A DNA stretch of 46,297 nucleotides from an uncultured Paraglaciecola sp. (GTDB taxonomy: Bacteria > Pseudomonadota > Gammaproteobacteria > Enterobacterales > Alteromonadaceae): contig NZ_CAJWCF010000024.1 in NCBI RefSeq assembly GCF_913020055.1, positions 1 through 46,297 on the forward strand, in the 5' to 3' direction. The notes beneath the pieces are model-generated. The model was not told the DNA's origin and ran no database searches. It worked only from the letters and a program-made list of their open reading frames with translations. The position numbers and the translations under genes were made by a program. Shown here in pieces: positions 24,629 through 32,665 of this stretch; positions within the stretch are counted from its first letter, which is position 1; each line of letters starts with the position of its first letter.

Positions 24629-25525
24629 ATGACTGCACTGGTATTTCATCCAATTTATAGCCAACTCGATTTAGCGGTGCGCCATCGTTTTCCGATTGAA
24701 AAGTATCAAGGGATCCGAGATAGATTAGCTGCGCAAGGGGTTGCAGATAAATGCTTTCAGCAGCCAATCCCAGTCTCATCACAAGACTTATGCCAAGTAT
24801 TTAATCCGCAATATGTACAACAACTTGTTAGTGGCACCTTAGATGCTAAAGCGATGCGCCGGATTGGTTTTCCTTGGTCAGCACAACTTATTCAGCGTTC
24901 ATTAACCGCAGTGGGAGGCACCATTTTAACTGCTGAATTAGCCTTGCAACATGGTAAAGCATTGAATTTAACCGGTGGTTATCATCATGCCTTTGCCAAT
25001 TATGGTTCGGGCTTTTGCCTGTTTAATGACTTGTATTTAGCGGCTCTAACCATGTTACAAAAACCAAACATTGATAAGGTGTTGATTTTTGATTGTGATG
25101 TACATCAAGGTGATGGAACCGCAAAGTTAGCTGAGGGCAACCCACAGGTATATACCGTTTCTATCCACGGTGAGAAAAACTTTCCTCATCGAAAACAAGT
25201 ATCAGACCTCGATTTTAATTTGCCTAAAGGCACAACCGATCCAGAGTATCTGGAAACGGTCGACTGTGCTTTACAGTTAGCGATTAATACCTATCAACCT
25301 GATGCAGTTATTTATGATGCAGGTGTAGATATTCATATTAATGATGATTTAGGGCATTTACACATTAGTACGCAAGGAGTGTATCAACGTGACTGTTTGG
25401 TTTTTGACACCTGCCAGCAACAAGGTCTACCTATCGCTGCAGTTATAGGTGGTGGTTATCAACGAGACATAGCAGCCTTGGTGGAGGTGCATATTCAGCT
25501 ATTTAAAGCAGCTGGTGTGATCTAA
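24629..25525 (+). CDS. histone deacetylase superfamily amidohydrolase
   Basis: The 298-residue protein is of the class I/II deacetylase fold. It shows GGYHHA (paired His119-His120), IFDCDVHQGDGTAKL (metal ligands Asp157 and His159), YDAGVDIHINDDLG (third Asp ligand) and GGGYQRDI (catalytic Tyr). Bacterial members act on acetylated lysines, acetylpolyamines or acetoin-related compounds; this short form without polyamine-specific gate residues visible leaves the substrate open. It stands alone, divergent from the M28 peptidase gene. Confidence 0.88.
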   Translation: MTALVFHPIYSQLDLAVRHRFPIEKYQGIRDRLAAQGVADKCFQQPIPVSSQDLCQVFNPQYVQQLVSGTLDAKAMRRIGFPWSAQLIQRSLTAVGGTILTAELALQHGKALNLTGGYHHAFANYGSGFCLFNDLYLAALTMLQKPNIDKVLIFDCDVHQGDGTAKLAEGNPQVYTVSIHGEKNFPHRKQVSDLDFNLPKGTTDPEYLETVDCALQLAINTYQPDAVIYDAGVDIHINDDLGHLHISTQGVYQRDCLVFDTCQQQGLPIAAVIGGGYQRDIAALVEVHIQLFKAAGVI

Positions 25526-25641
25526 TCATTTGTTCCACATTGTTTGCACATTTACTACATAGATTGTTTGTTACCTTCCTCCCCAGATTATCGATTGTGA
25601 GATCGAATTGGCGTTAACAATTAATGTAATAAGGTAAACAA

Positions 25642-26487
25642 ATGCAAAACGTTACTTATAAATACAATCAGGGAGTATTAGCTACACTAATATCGACATT
25701 GATGTTATCAGCTTGTAGTGGCTCATCAGAGTCGACAGATACAGGTACAGTCACTGAAGTAGGCAGTGGAACTACTACGTGCGACTCACCGGTGACAGAA
25801 CTTTCAAGCGCATTACTCGAATTCGTTGCAGCGCCTAATGTGACAGTTGTTTTATCTGAAGACGGTTGTACTGTCGCCCTTGAGTCTGCTGGTAAGCCTG
25901 ATCATACTTCATCCTATTGGGATTCAGGAAACGACAGTGGTTTGTATGTTGAACCTGAAGACGCAGCTTTGTTTAATACACAAAGATCGCCTGGCGATAT
26001 CGAAGATTATATTAATGATTTTAATTTGACTGTCTCGGTGTCTCCACAATTAGCGAGTAGTTCGTCGGCAACGCCACTTGGCGCAATTGGCATTGCAATT
26101 AGTGGTGCCCCAATCTTTAATGATTCTGAAGGTAACGGTGATGTTTCACTGGGGGTTATCCAAGGTTTTGACCGCAATGGTGCTCATACGGGTCCACAGA
26201 CCTATCACTACCACTTAGAACCCAAAGCCATTTCATATGATGATGACTCTCTTGTAGAAATTATGGCTGATGGATTTTTAATTTTCGGCAGAAGATGTTA
26301 TTCAACGGCAGACTACCCCACTGAGCTTGATGAATCCAATGGCCATAGTTCAGTAACCTTATATACAGGCTCTGGAGCAGAGGATGCTGAGTACCATTAT
26401 CACGTCTCAACTGAACAATATCTAAACGGTGATTATTATTTAATATTCCCAGGAAACTTCCAAGGGACTCCGGGTGATATTAATTAA
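25642..26487 (+). CDS. YHYH domain lipoprotein
   Basis: The 281-residue product begins with a lipoprotein signal (LISTLMLSAC, lipid-carrying Cys25) and a Ser/Thr-rich linker. A YHYH domain fills the rest, with its name motif twice: TYHYHLEP (188-191) and EYHYHVST (251-254), and GAIGIAISGAPIFND between. The histidines suggest metal binding, but the family has no established function. AAGG precedes the ATG. The next gene starts 14 bp before its stop, and an SCO copper protein follows, so the three probably form one operon related to periplasmic metal handling (inference). Confidence 0.85.
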   Translation: MQNVTYKYNQGVLATLISTLMLSACSGSSESTDTGTVTEVGSGTTTCDSPVTELSSALLEFVAAPNVTVVLSEDGCTVALESAGKPDHTSSYWDSGNDSGLYVEPEDAALFNTQRSPGDIEDYINDFNLTVSVSPQLASSSSATPLGAIGIAISGAPIFNDSEGNGDVSLGVIQGFDRNGAHTGPQTYHYHLEPKAISYDDDSLVEIMADGFLIFGRRCYSTADYPTELDESNGHSSVTLYTGSGAEDAEYHYHVSTEQYLNGDYYLIFPGNFQGTPGDIN

Positions 26488-27097
26488 GCGACGTATTGGT
26501 ATAGGGCTACTTTTTTGTATGTTGGTGGTTGTAGCGGCCATCACTACAACTATTGAATTTAGCTCTGGGACCCAATTAATTATCGGAAAATCAGAAATAT
26601 CAATTAACCAGCAAGGTCAGCGCGTATACCAAAACAAACCTTTTACTGGCGAAATGGTGAGTTATCACGATTCCGGAAAAGTCGCTACCGCCGACCAATT
26701 TATAAATGGTAGGCGTCAGGGCTATTCTAAAAAATGGTTTGCCAATGGCTTATTGGGTTATGAATCATTTTATGCTGCGGGTATTCGAGACGGTATAACC
26801 AAAACTTGGTGGTCCAATAGCAACCTTCGTTCTGACTTCTTTTATATTAAAGGCAAAACTGAAGGATTAGGTAAACGTTGGTATCGAAGTGGTGCAAAGT
26901 TTAAACAATTTAATTATCACGCTGGTAACCCTGTTGGGTTGCAACAAGCTTGGCGTGAAAATGGTAAATTATTTTCCAATTTTGAATATAAAAACGGGCG
27001 GATTTATGGACTTAGAAAAGCAAATAATTGTGTTGGGCTTAAAGGCGAGGTTATCACTCCTGAGTACTACCAATTTCAAGCAAATAATACTCTCTAG
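26474..27097 (+). CDS. MORN/YwqK-type repeat protein with membrane anchor
   Basis: The start is GTG 26474, overlapping the YHYH gene by 14 bp; a single hydrophobic helix (IGIGLLFCMLVVVAAITTTI, residues 8-27) anchors it. About six imperfect repeats of some 22 residues follow, each with the Trp/Tyr-aromatic pattern of MORN-2/YwqK repeats (PFTGEMVSYHDSGKV, KKWFANGLLGYESFY, KTWWSNSNLRSDFFY, KRWYRSGAKFKQFNY, QAWRENGKLFSNFEY). The role is unknown; the repeats usually mediate protein or membrane contact. It overlaps the start region of the SCO gene by up to 92 bp, so coupling is likely. Confidence 0.75.
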   Translation: MILIKRRIGIGLLFCMLVVVAAITTTIEFSSGTQLIIGKSEISINQQGQRVYQNKPFTGEMVSYHDSGKVATADQFINGRRQGYSKKWFANGLLGYESFYAAGIRDGITKTWWSNSNLRSDFFYIKGKTEGLGKRWYRSGAKFKQFNYHAGNPVGLQQAWRENGKLFSNFEYKNGRIYGLRKANNCVGLKGEVITPEYYQFQANNTL

Positions 27098-27725
27098 CGT
27101 TTTATTGTTTTTGGTAAGTTCAGCAGCAAAGGCATCTGACAGTTTGCCTTACTACAATAGTGCAGAATTTACACCTCATTGGTTAGAGGGTAATAGTACT
27201 AAGCTTGAAAATTTTCACCGTATTCCATCCTTTAGTTTTATGGATCAGGATGGGCAAGAAGTCAGTGAAAAAAGTTTCGAAAATAAAATTTATGTGGCAG
27301 GGTTTTTCTTTAGTACTTGCCCTGGAATTTGCCCTGCGATAAGGACTAAACTTAACAAGGTGCAGGAAAAGTTTCTTGAAGATGCAGATGTTAAAATTCT
27401 TCAACACTCAATTAGGCCCAATACAGATACAGTTGATACACTAAAAAAATACGCTAATGATAATGGCATAGTCAGTGGAAAATGGCATTTAGCTACGGGT
27501 GATAGAGAAACTATTTATTCGTTGGCTAAAAGCGCTTACTTTGCCAGTGAAGATTTAGGTAATATTCAAAAAACAGATGATTTTTTACATACAGAAAGCC
27601 TTCTGCTTATCGACCAAAATCGACATGTACGTGGCATATACAATGGTCTAAATAGTGCGTCTGTAGGTTATTTGATCTCAGATATAGAGGCCCTTAAAGC
27701 AGAAATTAATATCCAAAGAGAATGA
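27006..27725 (+). CDS. SCO1/SenC family copper-binding protein
   Basis: SCO proteins are periplasmic thioredoxin-fold factors that bind copper and help assemble cytochrome oxidase CuA. From ATG 27006 the product has 239 residues: a hydrophobic segment (IILSSVLLFLVSSAAKA) and then the copper motif FFFSTCPGICPAI (Cys105, Cys109) and the distal His195 in DDFLHTESLLLID. The start is uncertain: ATG 27006 lies inside the MORN gene, and a CTG at 27060 after GAGG would give a cleaner signal peptide. No oxidase genes adjoin, and the nearby YHYH lipoprotein suggests another copper target. Confidence 0.85.
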   Translation: MDLEKQIIVLGLKARLSLLSTTNFKQIILSSVLLFLVSSAAKASDSLPYYNSAEFTPHWLEGNSTKLENFHRIPSFSFMDQDGQEVSEKSFENKIYVAGFFFSTCPGICPAIRTKLNKVQEKFLEDADVKILQHSIRPNTDTVDTLKKYANDNGIVSGKWHLATGDRETIYSLAKSAYFASEDLGNIQKTDDFLHTESLLLIDQNRHVRGIYNGLNSASVGYLISDIEALKAEINIQRE

Positions 27726-27777
27726 ATAAATGGTTTAGGGGAGAATGGAACCTAAATAATCTCTACACTGGATAGAC

Positions 27778-27999
27778 TTAATAACTTGAGTTCGGCGTGT
27801 TATCCGGATCTATTTCCCCACATACTTCATCTGGATCGACATCGTTGATTAACAACACTTCTCGCACTGCTTCTATGTGAGCCAATACAACCTTATAACG
27901 ATCACCATATTCATACTTAGTCACTTCAATGGCTTTTGGCATATAGCTAAAGGCTATTTTTAGTGCCATTAGCGCGTCATTATTTAATTTGTCATTCAT
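27778..27999 (-). CDS. small hypothetical acidic protein
   Basis: The 73-residue protein is predicted from an ATG (27999) with GAG eight nt upstream. It is helical in its first two-thirds (ALMALKIAFSYMPKAIEVTKYEYGDRYKVVLAHIEAVREVLLI) and ends in an acidic, disordered tail (DVDPDEVCGEIDPDNTPNSSY). There is no signal peptide or membrane helix, and I recognise no family. It is divergent from the WYL regulator, sharing the 110-bp intergenic region with its palindrome. Confidence 0.6.
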   Translation of the reverse strand: MNDKLNNDALMALKIAFSYMPKAIEVTKYEYGDRYKVVLAHIEAVREVLLINDVDPDEVCGEIDPDNTPNSSY

Positions 28000-28019
28000 A
28001 ACTGGACTCGATTTTATAA

Positions 28020-28055
28020 TTGATTAAATTAGTGATGCAATCATAATGATTGCAT
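28020..28055 (+). promoter_or_regulatory. promoter with embedded palindrome ahead of WYL regulator
   Basis: A candidate promoter TTGATT (28020-28025), 16 bp, CATAAT (28042-28047) precedes the WYL gene. The inverted repeat ATGCAATC-ATAAT-GATTGCAT (28035-28055, perfect 8-bp arms) covers the -10 box, which is a typical geometry for autorepression. It lies 54 bp before the ATG and also upstream of the divergent small gene. Confidence 0.55.
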
Positions 28056-28109
28056 TGTAGGTGGAACTCATTTAGTCTTTTATGATCTAGTCATTATGAG
28101 TCTATCCAA

Positions 28110-29015
28110 ATGAAAAACCAAAATAATTTTGATGAATTGCAAATAGATAAAAAACTAGCAGAGTTAACTCATGCTCAAAAAGACCGTTTAGCATTTATTG
28201 ATTTTAGTCTGCAGTTTTTTGGTCATATTGCTCGCACAGATCTGATCCAACGTTTTAAAACCGGGCTAGCGGCAAGTACCAGAGACTTCAGTACTTATAA
28301 GGAACTTGCCCCACAGAACCTTATTTTGCGACATCAAACCAAAAGTTACCATCGAATGGATGATTTCCAACCTGTATTTAAACATGATCCACAGGTGATC
28401 TTGGCTTCTCTTAGTCGTGGATTTGGTAATGGCATATCTACAGGTGTGCAACCATCAGAGCAGTGTTTTGATGCGGTTAGGCTAATACATCCTAACGTCG
28501 CTATTATTGCTAGCATCATGCGTGCTATCCATAATAAACAGGCCTTCAAGTGTGGCTATGTGTCAGTATCTTCTGGTGAAACTGAAAGAGCGTTAGTGCC
28601 TCATTCAATTGTTAATAATGGTCATCGCTGGCATGTGCGTGCCTATGACCGTAAGAACAATGGTTTTCGGGATTTTGTGTCTACTCGTTTTACCTTTGTT
28701 GACCTTATTGAAGGGCCTTTACATGTGCATGAAGCCAGTCCTTATGATCAGCAATGGCAGCAAATGGTGAATATTGTGCTTGTTCCCCATCCGAAGCTTA
28801 AACAGTCGAAGGCGATTGAGATGGATTATGGTATGTCTGATGGGGTGTTATCGTTGCAATTAAGGGCCGCCGTTGCGGCTTATGTACTAAGACAATGGCA
28901 GGTGGATTGTTCAGCGCAGCATACTGAGGAACAGCAAGGTTGTCAGTTGGCACTTGCTAACCCTGAGGTGCTTGAATTAATAGAAAATATCTCTTTGGCA
29001 CCAGGGATTGGTTAG
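28110..29015 (+). CDS. WYL domain transcriptional regulator, BrxR/CapW-like
   Basis: The 301-residue protein begins with a winged helix (KDRLAFIDFSLQFFGHIARTDLIQRFKTGLAASTRDFSTYKELAPQNLI, about residues 24-75). A WYL-like ligand-binding domain follows (FKCGYVSVSSG to RALVPHSIVNNGHRWHVRAYDRKNNGFRDFVSTRF, about 148-200) and then a WCX-like C-terminus. BrxR/CapW regulators of this architecture repress phage-defence operons and sense nucleic acid or nucleotides. No recognisable defence genes adjoin; the only near neighbours are the small unknown gene and a degenerate AAA+ gene, which converges with a 13-bp gap. Confidence 0.82.
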   Translation: MKNQNNFDELQIDKKLAELTHAQKDRLAFIDFSLQFFGHIARTDLIQRFKTGLAASTRDFSTYKELAPQNLILRHQTKSYHRMDDFQPVFKHDPQVILASLSRGFGNGISTGVQPSEQCFDAVRLIHPNVAIIASIMRAIHNKQAFKCGYVSVSSGETERALVPHSIVNNGHRWHVRAYDRKNNGFRDFVSTRFTFVDLIEGPLHVHEASPYDQQWQQMVNIVLVPHPKLKQSKAIEMDYGMSDGVLSLQLRAAVAAYVLRQWQVDCSAQHTEEQQGCQLALANPEVLELIENISLAPGIG

Positions 29016-29028
29016 GTTACACCTGGTA

Positions 29029-29580
29029 TTAGCGAAAAGTGATAACACCATCAATTAAATATCGAACATTTTCTAGCTTAGATTTTTCACTAAGGGAAAG
29101 TATAGATAAGCCTGGATATTGAGATAGTCGTTTGAACAAATAACTGACTTCTTGATTAGCGTATTGATCATGTGTTTCATTTACTTTTGAGCGTCGACCA
29201 AATAAAGCATCAGCTTCATCGAAGAATAATATCCAGTTTTCTGATTCTGCTTGGGCAATGAGTTTTGATAGGTGTTTCTCGGTTTCGCCAATATACTTGT
29301 CGAGTAAGCGTTGACAGTCAACGAAACAGACCGATTGTTTAGTATGGTAAGCAATATGATTCAGTTGCATGGCCTTATCTAAGTGATGGCTACCGTAAAA
29401 AGCCAGTTTTGTGCTGGTATTTTTTTCTGATTTGGCAATCGCCTCTTTTAATTGGTCAATGTCCTCTTGAAGTAAGGCCGTATCTCGGGCTGCTGCAATA
29501 GGGTTAGATAACATATGTATGAATGAAACAGGACCACGGTTGTAGTCACTAAATAGCGTTTTGAAGTCTCTGATAGTCAT
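29029..29580 (-). CDS. degenerate AAA+ ATPase-like protein (lost P-loop)
   Basis: From ATG 29580 (GGAG seven nt upstream) the product has 183 residues. The C-terminal part follows the AAA+ core closely: DKYIGETEKHLSKLIAQAE, Walker B WILFFDEADALFGRRSKV, and DQYANQEVSYLFKRL. The Walker A position reads FYGSHHLDKAMQ instead of GPPGTGKT, so the lysine is displaced and the glycines are lost. The sensor-1 Asn and arginine-finger region near the C-terminus (SILSLSEKSKLENVRYLIDGVITF) is also altered. It is likely a pseudo-ATPase or a decayed copy rather than an active enzyme. An upstream extension to 29700 lacks conserved sequence. Confidence 0.7.
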   Translation of the reverse strand: MTIRDFKTLFSDYNRGPVSFIHMLSNPIAAARDTALLQEDIDQLKEAIAKSEKNTSTKLAFYGSHHLDKAMQLNHIAYHTKQSVCFVDCQRLLDKYIGETEKHLSKLIAQAESENWILFFDEADALFGRRSKVNETHDQYANQEVSYLFKRLSQYPGLSILSLSEKSKLENVRYLIDGVITFR

Positions 29581-29741
29581 TATCATTCTCCTCGATTTTT
29601 GGCTTGATAAAACAATTACAATTATTGAAAATCTACTACCTAGCAGAACAATGTCAATTTTCACCCTTGTGCATGGGTAATGAAGCGAGCCGTTAAACAA
29701 TTAATGCATAAACAATAGCCATAATAGCCTTTCTTAACCAG

Positions 29742-29769
29742 TTGATTTCTGCTATTTTCTCCATCAAAT
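29742..29769 (+). promoter_or_regulatory. candidate serA promoter
   Basis: TTGATT (29742-29747) and TCAAAT (29764-29769) are separated by 16 bp; each matches four of six consensus positions. The MetJ-like boxes begin immediately downstream, which would cover the transcription start. Confidence 0.35.
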
Positions 29770-29785
29770 AGACGTCCGGATGTCT
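29770..29785. promoter_or_regulatory. candidate MetJ operator (two tandem met boxes) ahead of serA
   Basis: AGACGTCC and GGATGTCT are adjacent 8-mers, matching the met box consensus AGACGTCT in seven and six of eight positions. The pair ends 28 nt before the serA ATG. A closely similar pair precedes metK in this window. Confidence 0.6.
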
Positions 29786-29813
29786 CAATTTAAACTGCCA
29801 CGTGGAAAATCTC

Positions 29814-31043
29814 ATGAGCAAAGTGTCGTTGCCAAAAGAAAAAATCAAAATATTATTACTTGAAGGTTTGCATCAAAGTACCTTGGATACGCTTCAAGCT
29901 AGCGGTTATGAAAATATTGAATACTTAAAAACCTCACTTCCAGAAGAAGAGTTGATTGCCAAAATTAAAGACGTTCATTTTGTTGGGATCCGTTCCAGAA
30001 CACAGCTAAATGAAAACGTTATAGCTGCTGCGAATAAGTTGGTTGCTGTAGGTTGTTTTTGTATCGGCACAAACCAAGTTGATTTAGTGGCTACGCAAAA
30101 ACGTGGTATCCCCGTGTTTAATGCACCGTTTTCAAATACTCGTTCTGTAGCAGAATTAGCATTGGCGCAAATCATTCTGTTATTGCGTGGTGTTCCAGCG
30201 AAAAATGCCAAAGCCCACAAAGGTATTTGGGATAAAAGCGCAGTGGGATCTTTCGAAGCGCGTGGTAAAACACTAGGTATTATTGGTTACGGCCATATAG
30301 GTACTCAATTAAGTATCTTAGCCGAACATCTTGGCATGCGAGTGCAGTTTTTTGATATTGAGAATAAGTTGGTTTTGGGGAATTCAACTCAAGCTAAAAC
30401 ATTAAAACAATTATTAAACACTTCTGATGTAATAAGTCTACATGTGCCAGAGACTAAGCAAACTCAAAACATGATTGGTGCCAAAGAGCTCGGAATGATG
30501 AAGGATGGCGCAATACTCATGAATGCAGCCAGAGGCACAGTGATTGATATTGATGCTTTGGTAGAGGCGTTAAAAAGTGGCAAATTATCCGGTGCGGCAA
30601 TCGATGTATTTCCTGTGGAACCGAAGTCAAATGATGACATTTTTGAATCACCATTGACCCAGTTCGACAATGTTATTTTAACGCCACATGTTGGTGGAAG
30701 TACTCAAGAAGCCCAGCAAAATATTGGTATTGAAGTGGCTGGGAAATTGGCCAAGTACAGCGATAATGGTTCGACTTTGTCAGCAGTTAATTTTCCAGAA
30801 GTGTCTTTGCCTGAACATACAGACCGTTCACGATTACTGCATATTCATAAAAATGCACCTGGTGTATTAACACAAATTAACCAAGCCTTTGCTCAGAAAG
30901 GTTTAAATATTGCTGCTCAGTATTTGCAAACGAATGAAAATATCGGTTACGTAGTAATTGATGTTGAGACTGACCATGCGGAAGAGGCATTTGAGCAATT
31001 ACAAAAAATTGATGGCACGATCAAAACTAGAATATTGCATTAA
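29814..31043 (+). CDS. serA: D-3-phosphoglycerate dehydrogenase
   Basis: SerA oxidises 3-phosphoglycerate to phosphohydroxypyruvate, the entry to serine synthesis. The 409-residue protein has the usual length and layout: substrate domain (FVGIRSRTQLNENVI), NAD motif LGIIGYGHIGTQL, catalytic segments ARGTVID and the His of LTPHVGGSTQEAQ, and a C-terminal ACT domain (from about residue 335, HKNAPGVLTQINQAF) through which serine feedback acts. ATG 29814 is preferred to GTG 29802, because GGAAA sits between them at the correct distance. A possible MetJ site lies just upstream. Confidence 0.97.
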   Translation: MSKVSLPKEKIKILLLEGLHQSTLDTLQASGYENIEYLKTSLPEEELIAKIKDVHFVGIRSRTQLNENVIAAANKLVAVGCFCIGTNQVDLVATQKRGIPVFNAPFSNTRSVAELALAQIILLLRGVPAKNAKAHKGIWDKSAVGSFEARGKTLGIIGYGHIGTQLSILAEHLGMRVQFFDIENKLVLGNSTQAKTLKQLLNTSDVISLHVPETKQTQNMIGAKELGMMKDGAILMNAARGTVIDIDALVEALKSGKLSGAAIDVFPVEPKSNDDIFESPLTQFDNVILTPHVGGSTQEAQQNIGIEVAGKLAKYSDNGSTLSAVNFPEVSLPEHTDRSRLLHIHKNAPGVLTQINQAFAQKGLNIAAQYLQTNENIGYVVIDVETDHAEEAFEQLQKIDGTIKTRILH

Positions 31044-31072
31044 CTTAGTGATTGTTTTTCACTGTTAAAAAT

Positions 31073-31105
31073 AAAAAATGCCTGCTTATTTAGCGGGCAT
31101 TTTTT
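31073..31105. terminator. bidirectional terminator after serA
   Basis: AAAAAATGCCTGCT pairs with AGCGGGCATTTTTT (one G-U) around a 5-nt loop, with T-runs on both strands. It separates serA from the convergent histidine kinase gene. Confidence 0.92.
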
Positions 31106-31143
31106 ATGACCAGTGATAACGTTTGAGTTCTAGAAAAGGGCGG

Positions 31144-32586
31144 TTATACAGGCAATACAATAGTGAACTTAACACCTTTCCCCAATTCTGAATGACAATC
31201 AATGGTGCCTCGAAGTACTTTCATCACTATGTTGTTACAGATATGCATACCTAATCCGCAACCTTCGGTTTCTCTGGCTAACGTGAAGAAAGGTTTATAC
31301 ATATTTTCAATTGTTTGCGTGTTCATACCTTTACCATTGTCTCGGTAAATCAAAACAAGCTTTTTGTTTCCTATTGAGTCAAATTCAACATTGGCTTTAA
31401 TCGTTATTTGCCCTTCTATATCTGGGGCAAAAGCATGATGAGCAGAATTCATAATTAAGTTAATGAGCAGTTGACTCAAAGCACCTGGGTTGCTGTTCAC
31501 AGATAAGTCGGCTGGAATATCGACACAAAATTTATGTGGCGTTTGTTTTAACCTAGGTTTAAGCGAGAGTAGAACTTCGTATACATATTCGCAAAGCGAA
31601 AATGTGCGAACGTCTTGACTGTGTTGGTCAATCGATAAACGTTTAAATGTTTTGATTAATCCATCTGCTCTGAGCATATTACGTTCAATTATTTGCGATG
31701 CTTCAGCCGATTCTTTTAAGTAGTTGATGAGTTCAGAACGTTTCAATTGGTCATCTTGGACCTTTTCTAAACAGGTTTTTTGCATGTCCTCTAGAAAACT
31801 TGCAGCGGTTACGGAAACCCCAATAGGTGTACTGATTTCATGAGTTAAGCTCGACATCATTGTGCCTAACGCCGCCATACTTTCCAATTCTAGCAACTGA
31901 CTTTGCACTTCCGCTCGTTGCTCAATAGCTTTTTTTAGTAAGCTACTCACTTCTTCTGCGATATCTTTTTGCACCACATATTTTTTATGAAGGGCTACTT
32001 TTTGTTGCAAGTCTTTAGTTTTGTTTTTGGAATGAGCTAACAATGCGCAGACACTATTAGCTGCACGTCTTAGTAGTAATAACTCACCCGCGTCGGCATT
32101 TCTTGTGGTATTAAACAAAGCATTAAATACACCTCTAATGGTCCCGTCTTCAGACACTATTGGCACGAACCAATTGGCAACAATGCCTAATTCCTTCGCT
32201 TCGATATGCATAGCCTTCCAAGATTTGGACGCACAGACATCAGGTTCTATGACCTGTACTCCGTGTTTTAGATCTTTTTTAAAATCAGACTTAGAATTGT
32301 TTAATAGATATTTGATGACATTGTTAACAAATCTTGGATGTTGGCCATTACTTTTATGCAGAACACGGAAAATAGGCCTATTGCTATCAAATAACAGTAC
32401 CTGACAATGGCAACTGCCTAATATAGTTTCCAAACACTCGGTAATTATTTTCATGGCGCTATCTAATGGCTTGCCATTTAACAAGTTTTCCATTGAATAG
32501 GCTCGTGCATCATCCAATATGCGTTGTGAGGCTAACGCAATATTTCTTTCATTGTCATCATTTGAAACAAGTTGTAGGGGTTGCAT
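31144..32586 (-). CDS. GAF-domain sensor histidine kinase, orphan
   Basis: The 480-residue cytosolic protein has an N-terminal GAF-like domain (about residues 38-195: ITECLETILGSCHCQVLLFDSN, GVQVIEPDVCASKSWKAM, ANWFVPIVSEDGTIRGVFNALF). A coiled coil follows, then a histidine kinase core: H-box MMSSLTHEISTPIG, N-box LINLIMNSAHHAF, G1 YRDNGKGM and G2 EGCGLGMHICNNIV. No response regulator gene lies nearby, so its partner is elsewhere. Cysteines in the GAF domain are worth noting but no cofactor is claimed. It is separated by 79 nt from rsmE, on the same strand. Confidence 0.88.
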   Translation of the reverse strand: MQPLQLVSNDDNERNIALASQRILDDARAYSMENLLNGKPLDSAMKIITECLETILGSCHCQVLLFDSNRPIFRVLHKSNGQHPRFVNNVIKYLLNNSKSDFKKDLKHGVQVIEPDVCASKSWKAMHIEAKELGIVANWFVPIVSEDGTIRGVFNALFNTTRNADAGELLLLRRAANSVCALLAHSKNKTKDLQQKVALHKKYVVQKDIAEEVSSLLKKAIEQRAEVQSQLLELESMAALGTMMSSLTHEISTPIGVSVTAASFLEDMQKTCLEKVQDDQLKRSELINYLKESAEASQIIERNMLRADGLIKTFKRLSIDQHSQDVRTFSLCEYVYEVLLSLKPRLKQTPHKFCVDIPADLSVNSNPGALSQLLINLIMNSAHHAFAPDIEGQITIKANVEFDSIGNKKLVLIYRDNGKGMNTQTIENMYKPFFTLARETEGCGLGMHICNNIVMKVLRGTIDCHSELGKGVKFTIVLPV

Positions 32587-32665
32587 AGAATTTATTATTT
32601 TTATTAGAACTATACTTTATCAACAATCTATCATATTTTGCTCAGTTGTAAAGTTACTGAGCCTT

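Noticed and set aside
28110..29580. Complete phage-defence island around the WYL regulator
   Set aside because: Only a degenerate AAA+ gene and one unknown small gene adjoin; no nuclease, methylase, BREX or CBASS component is present.
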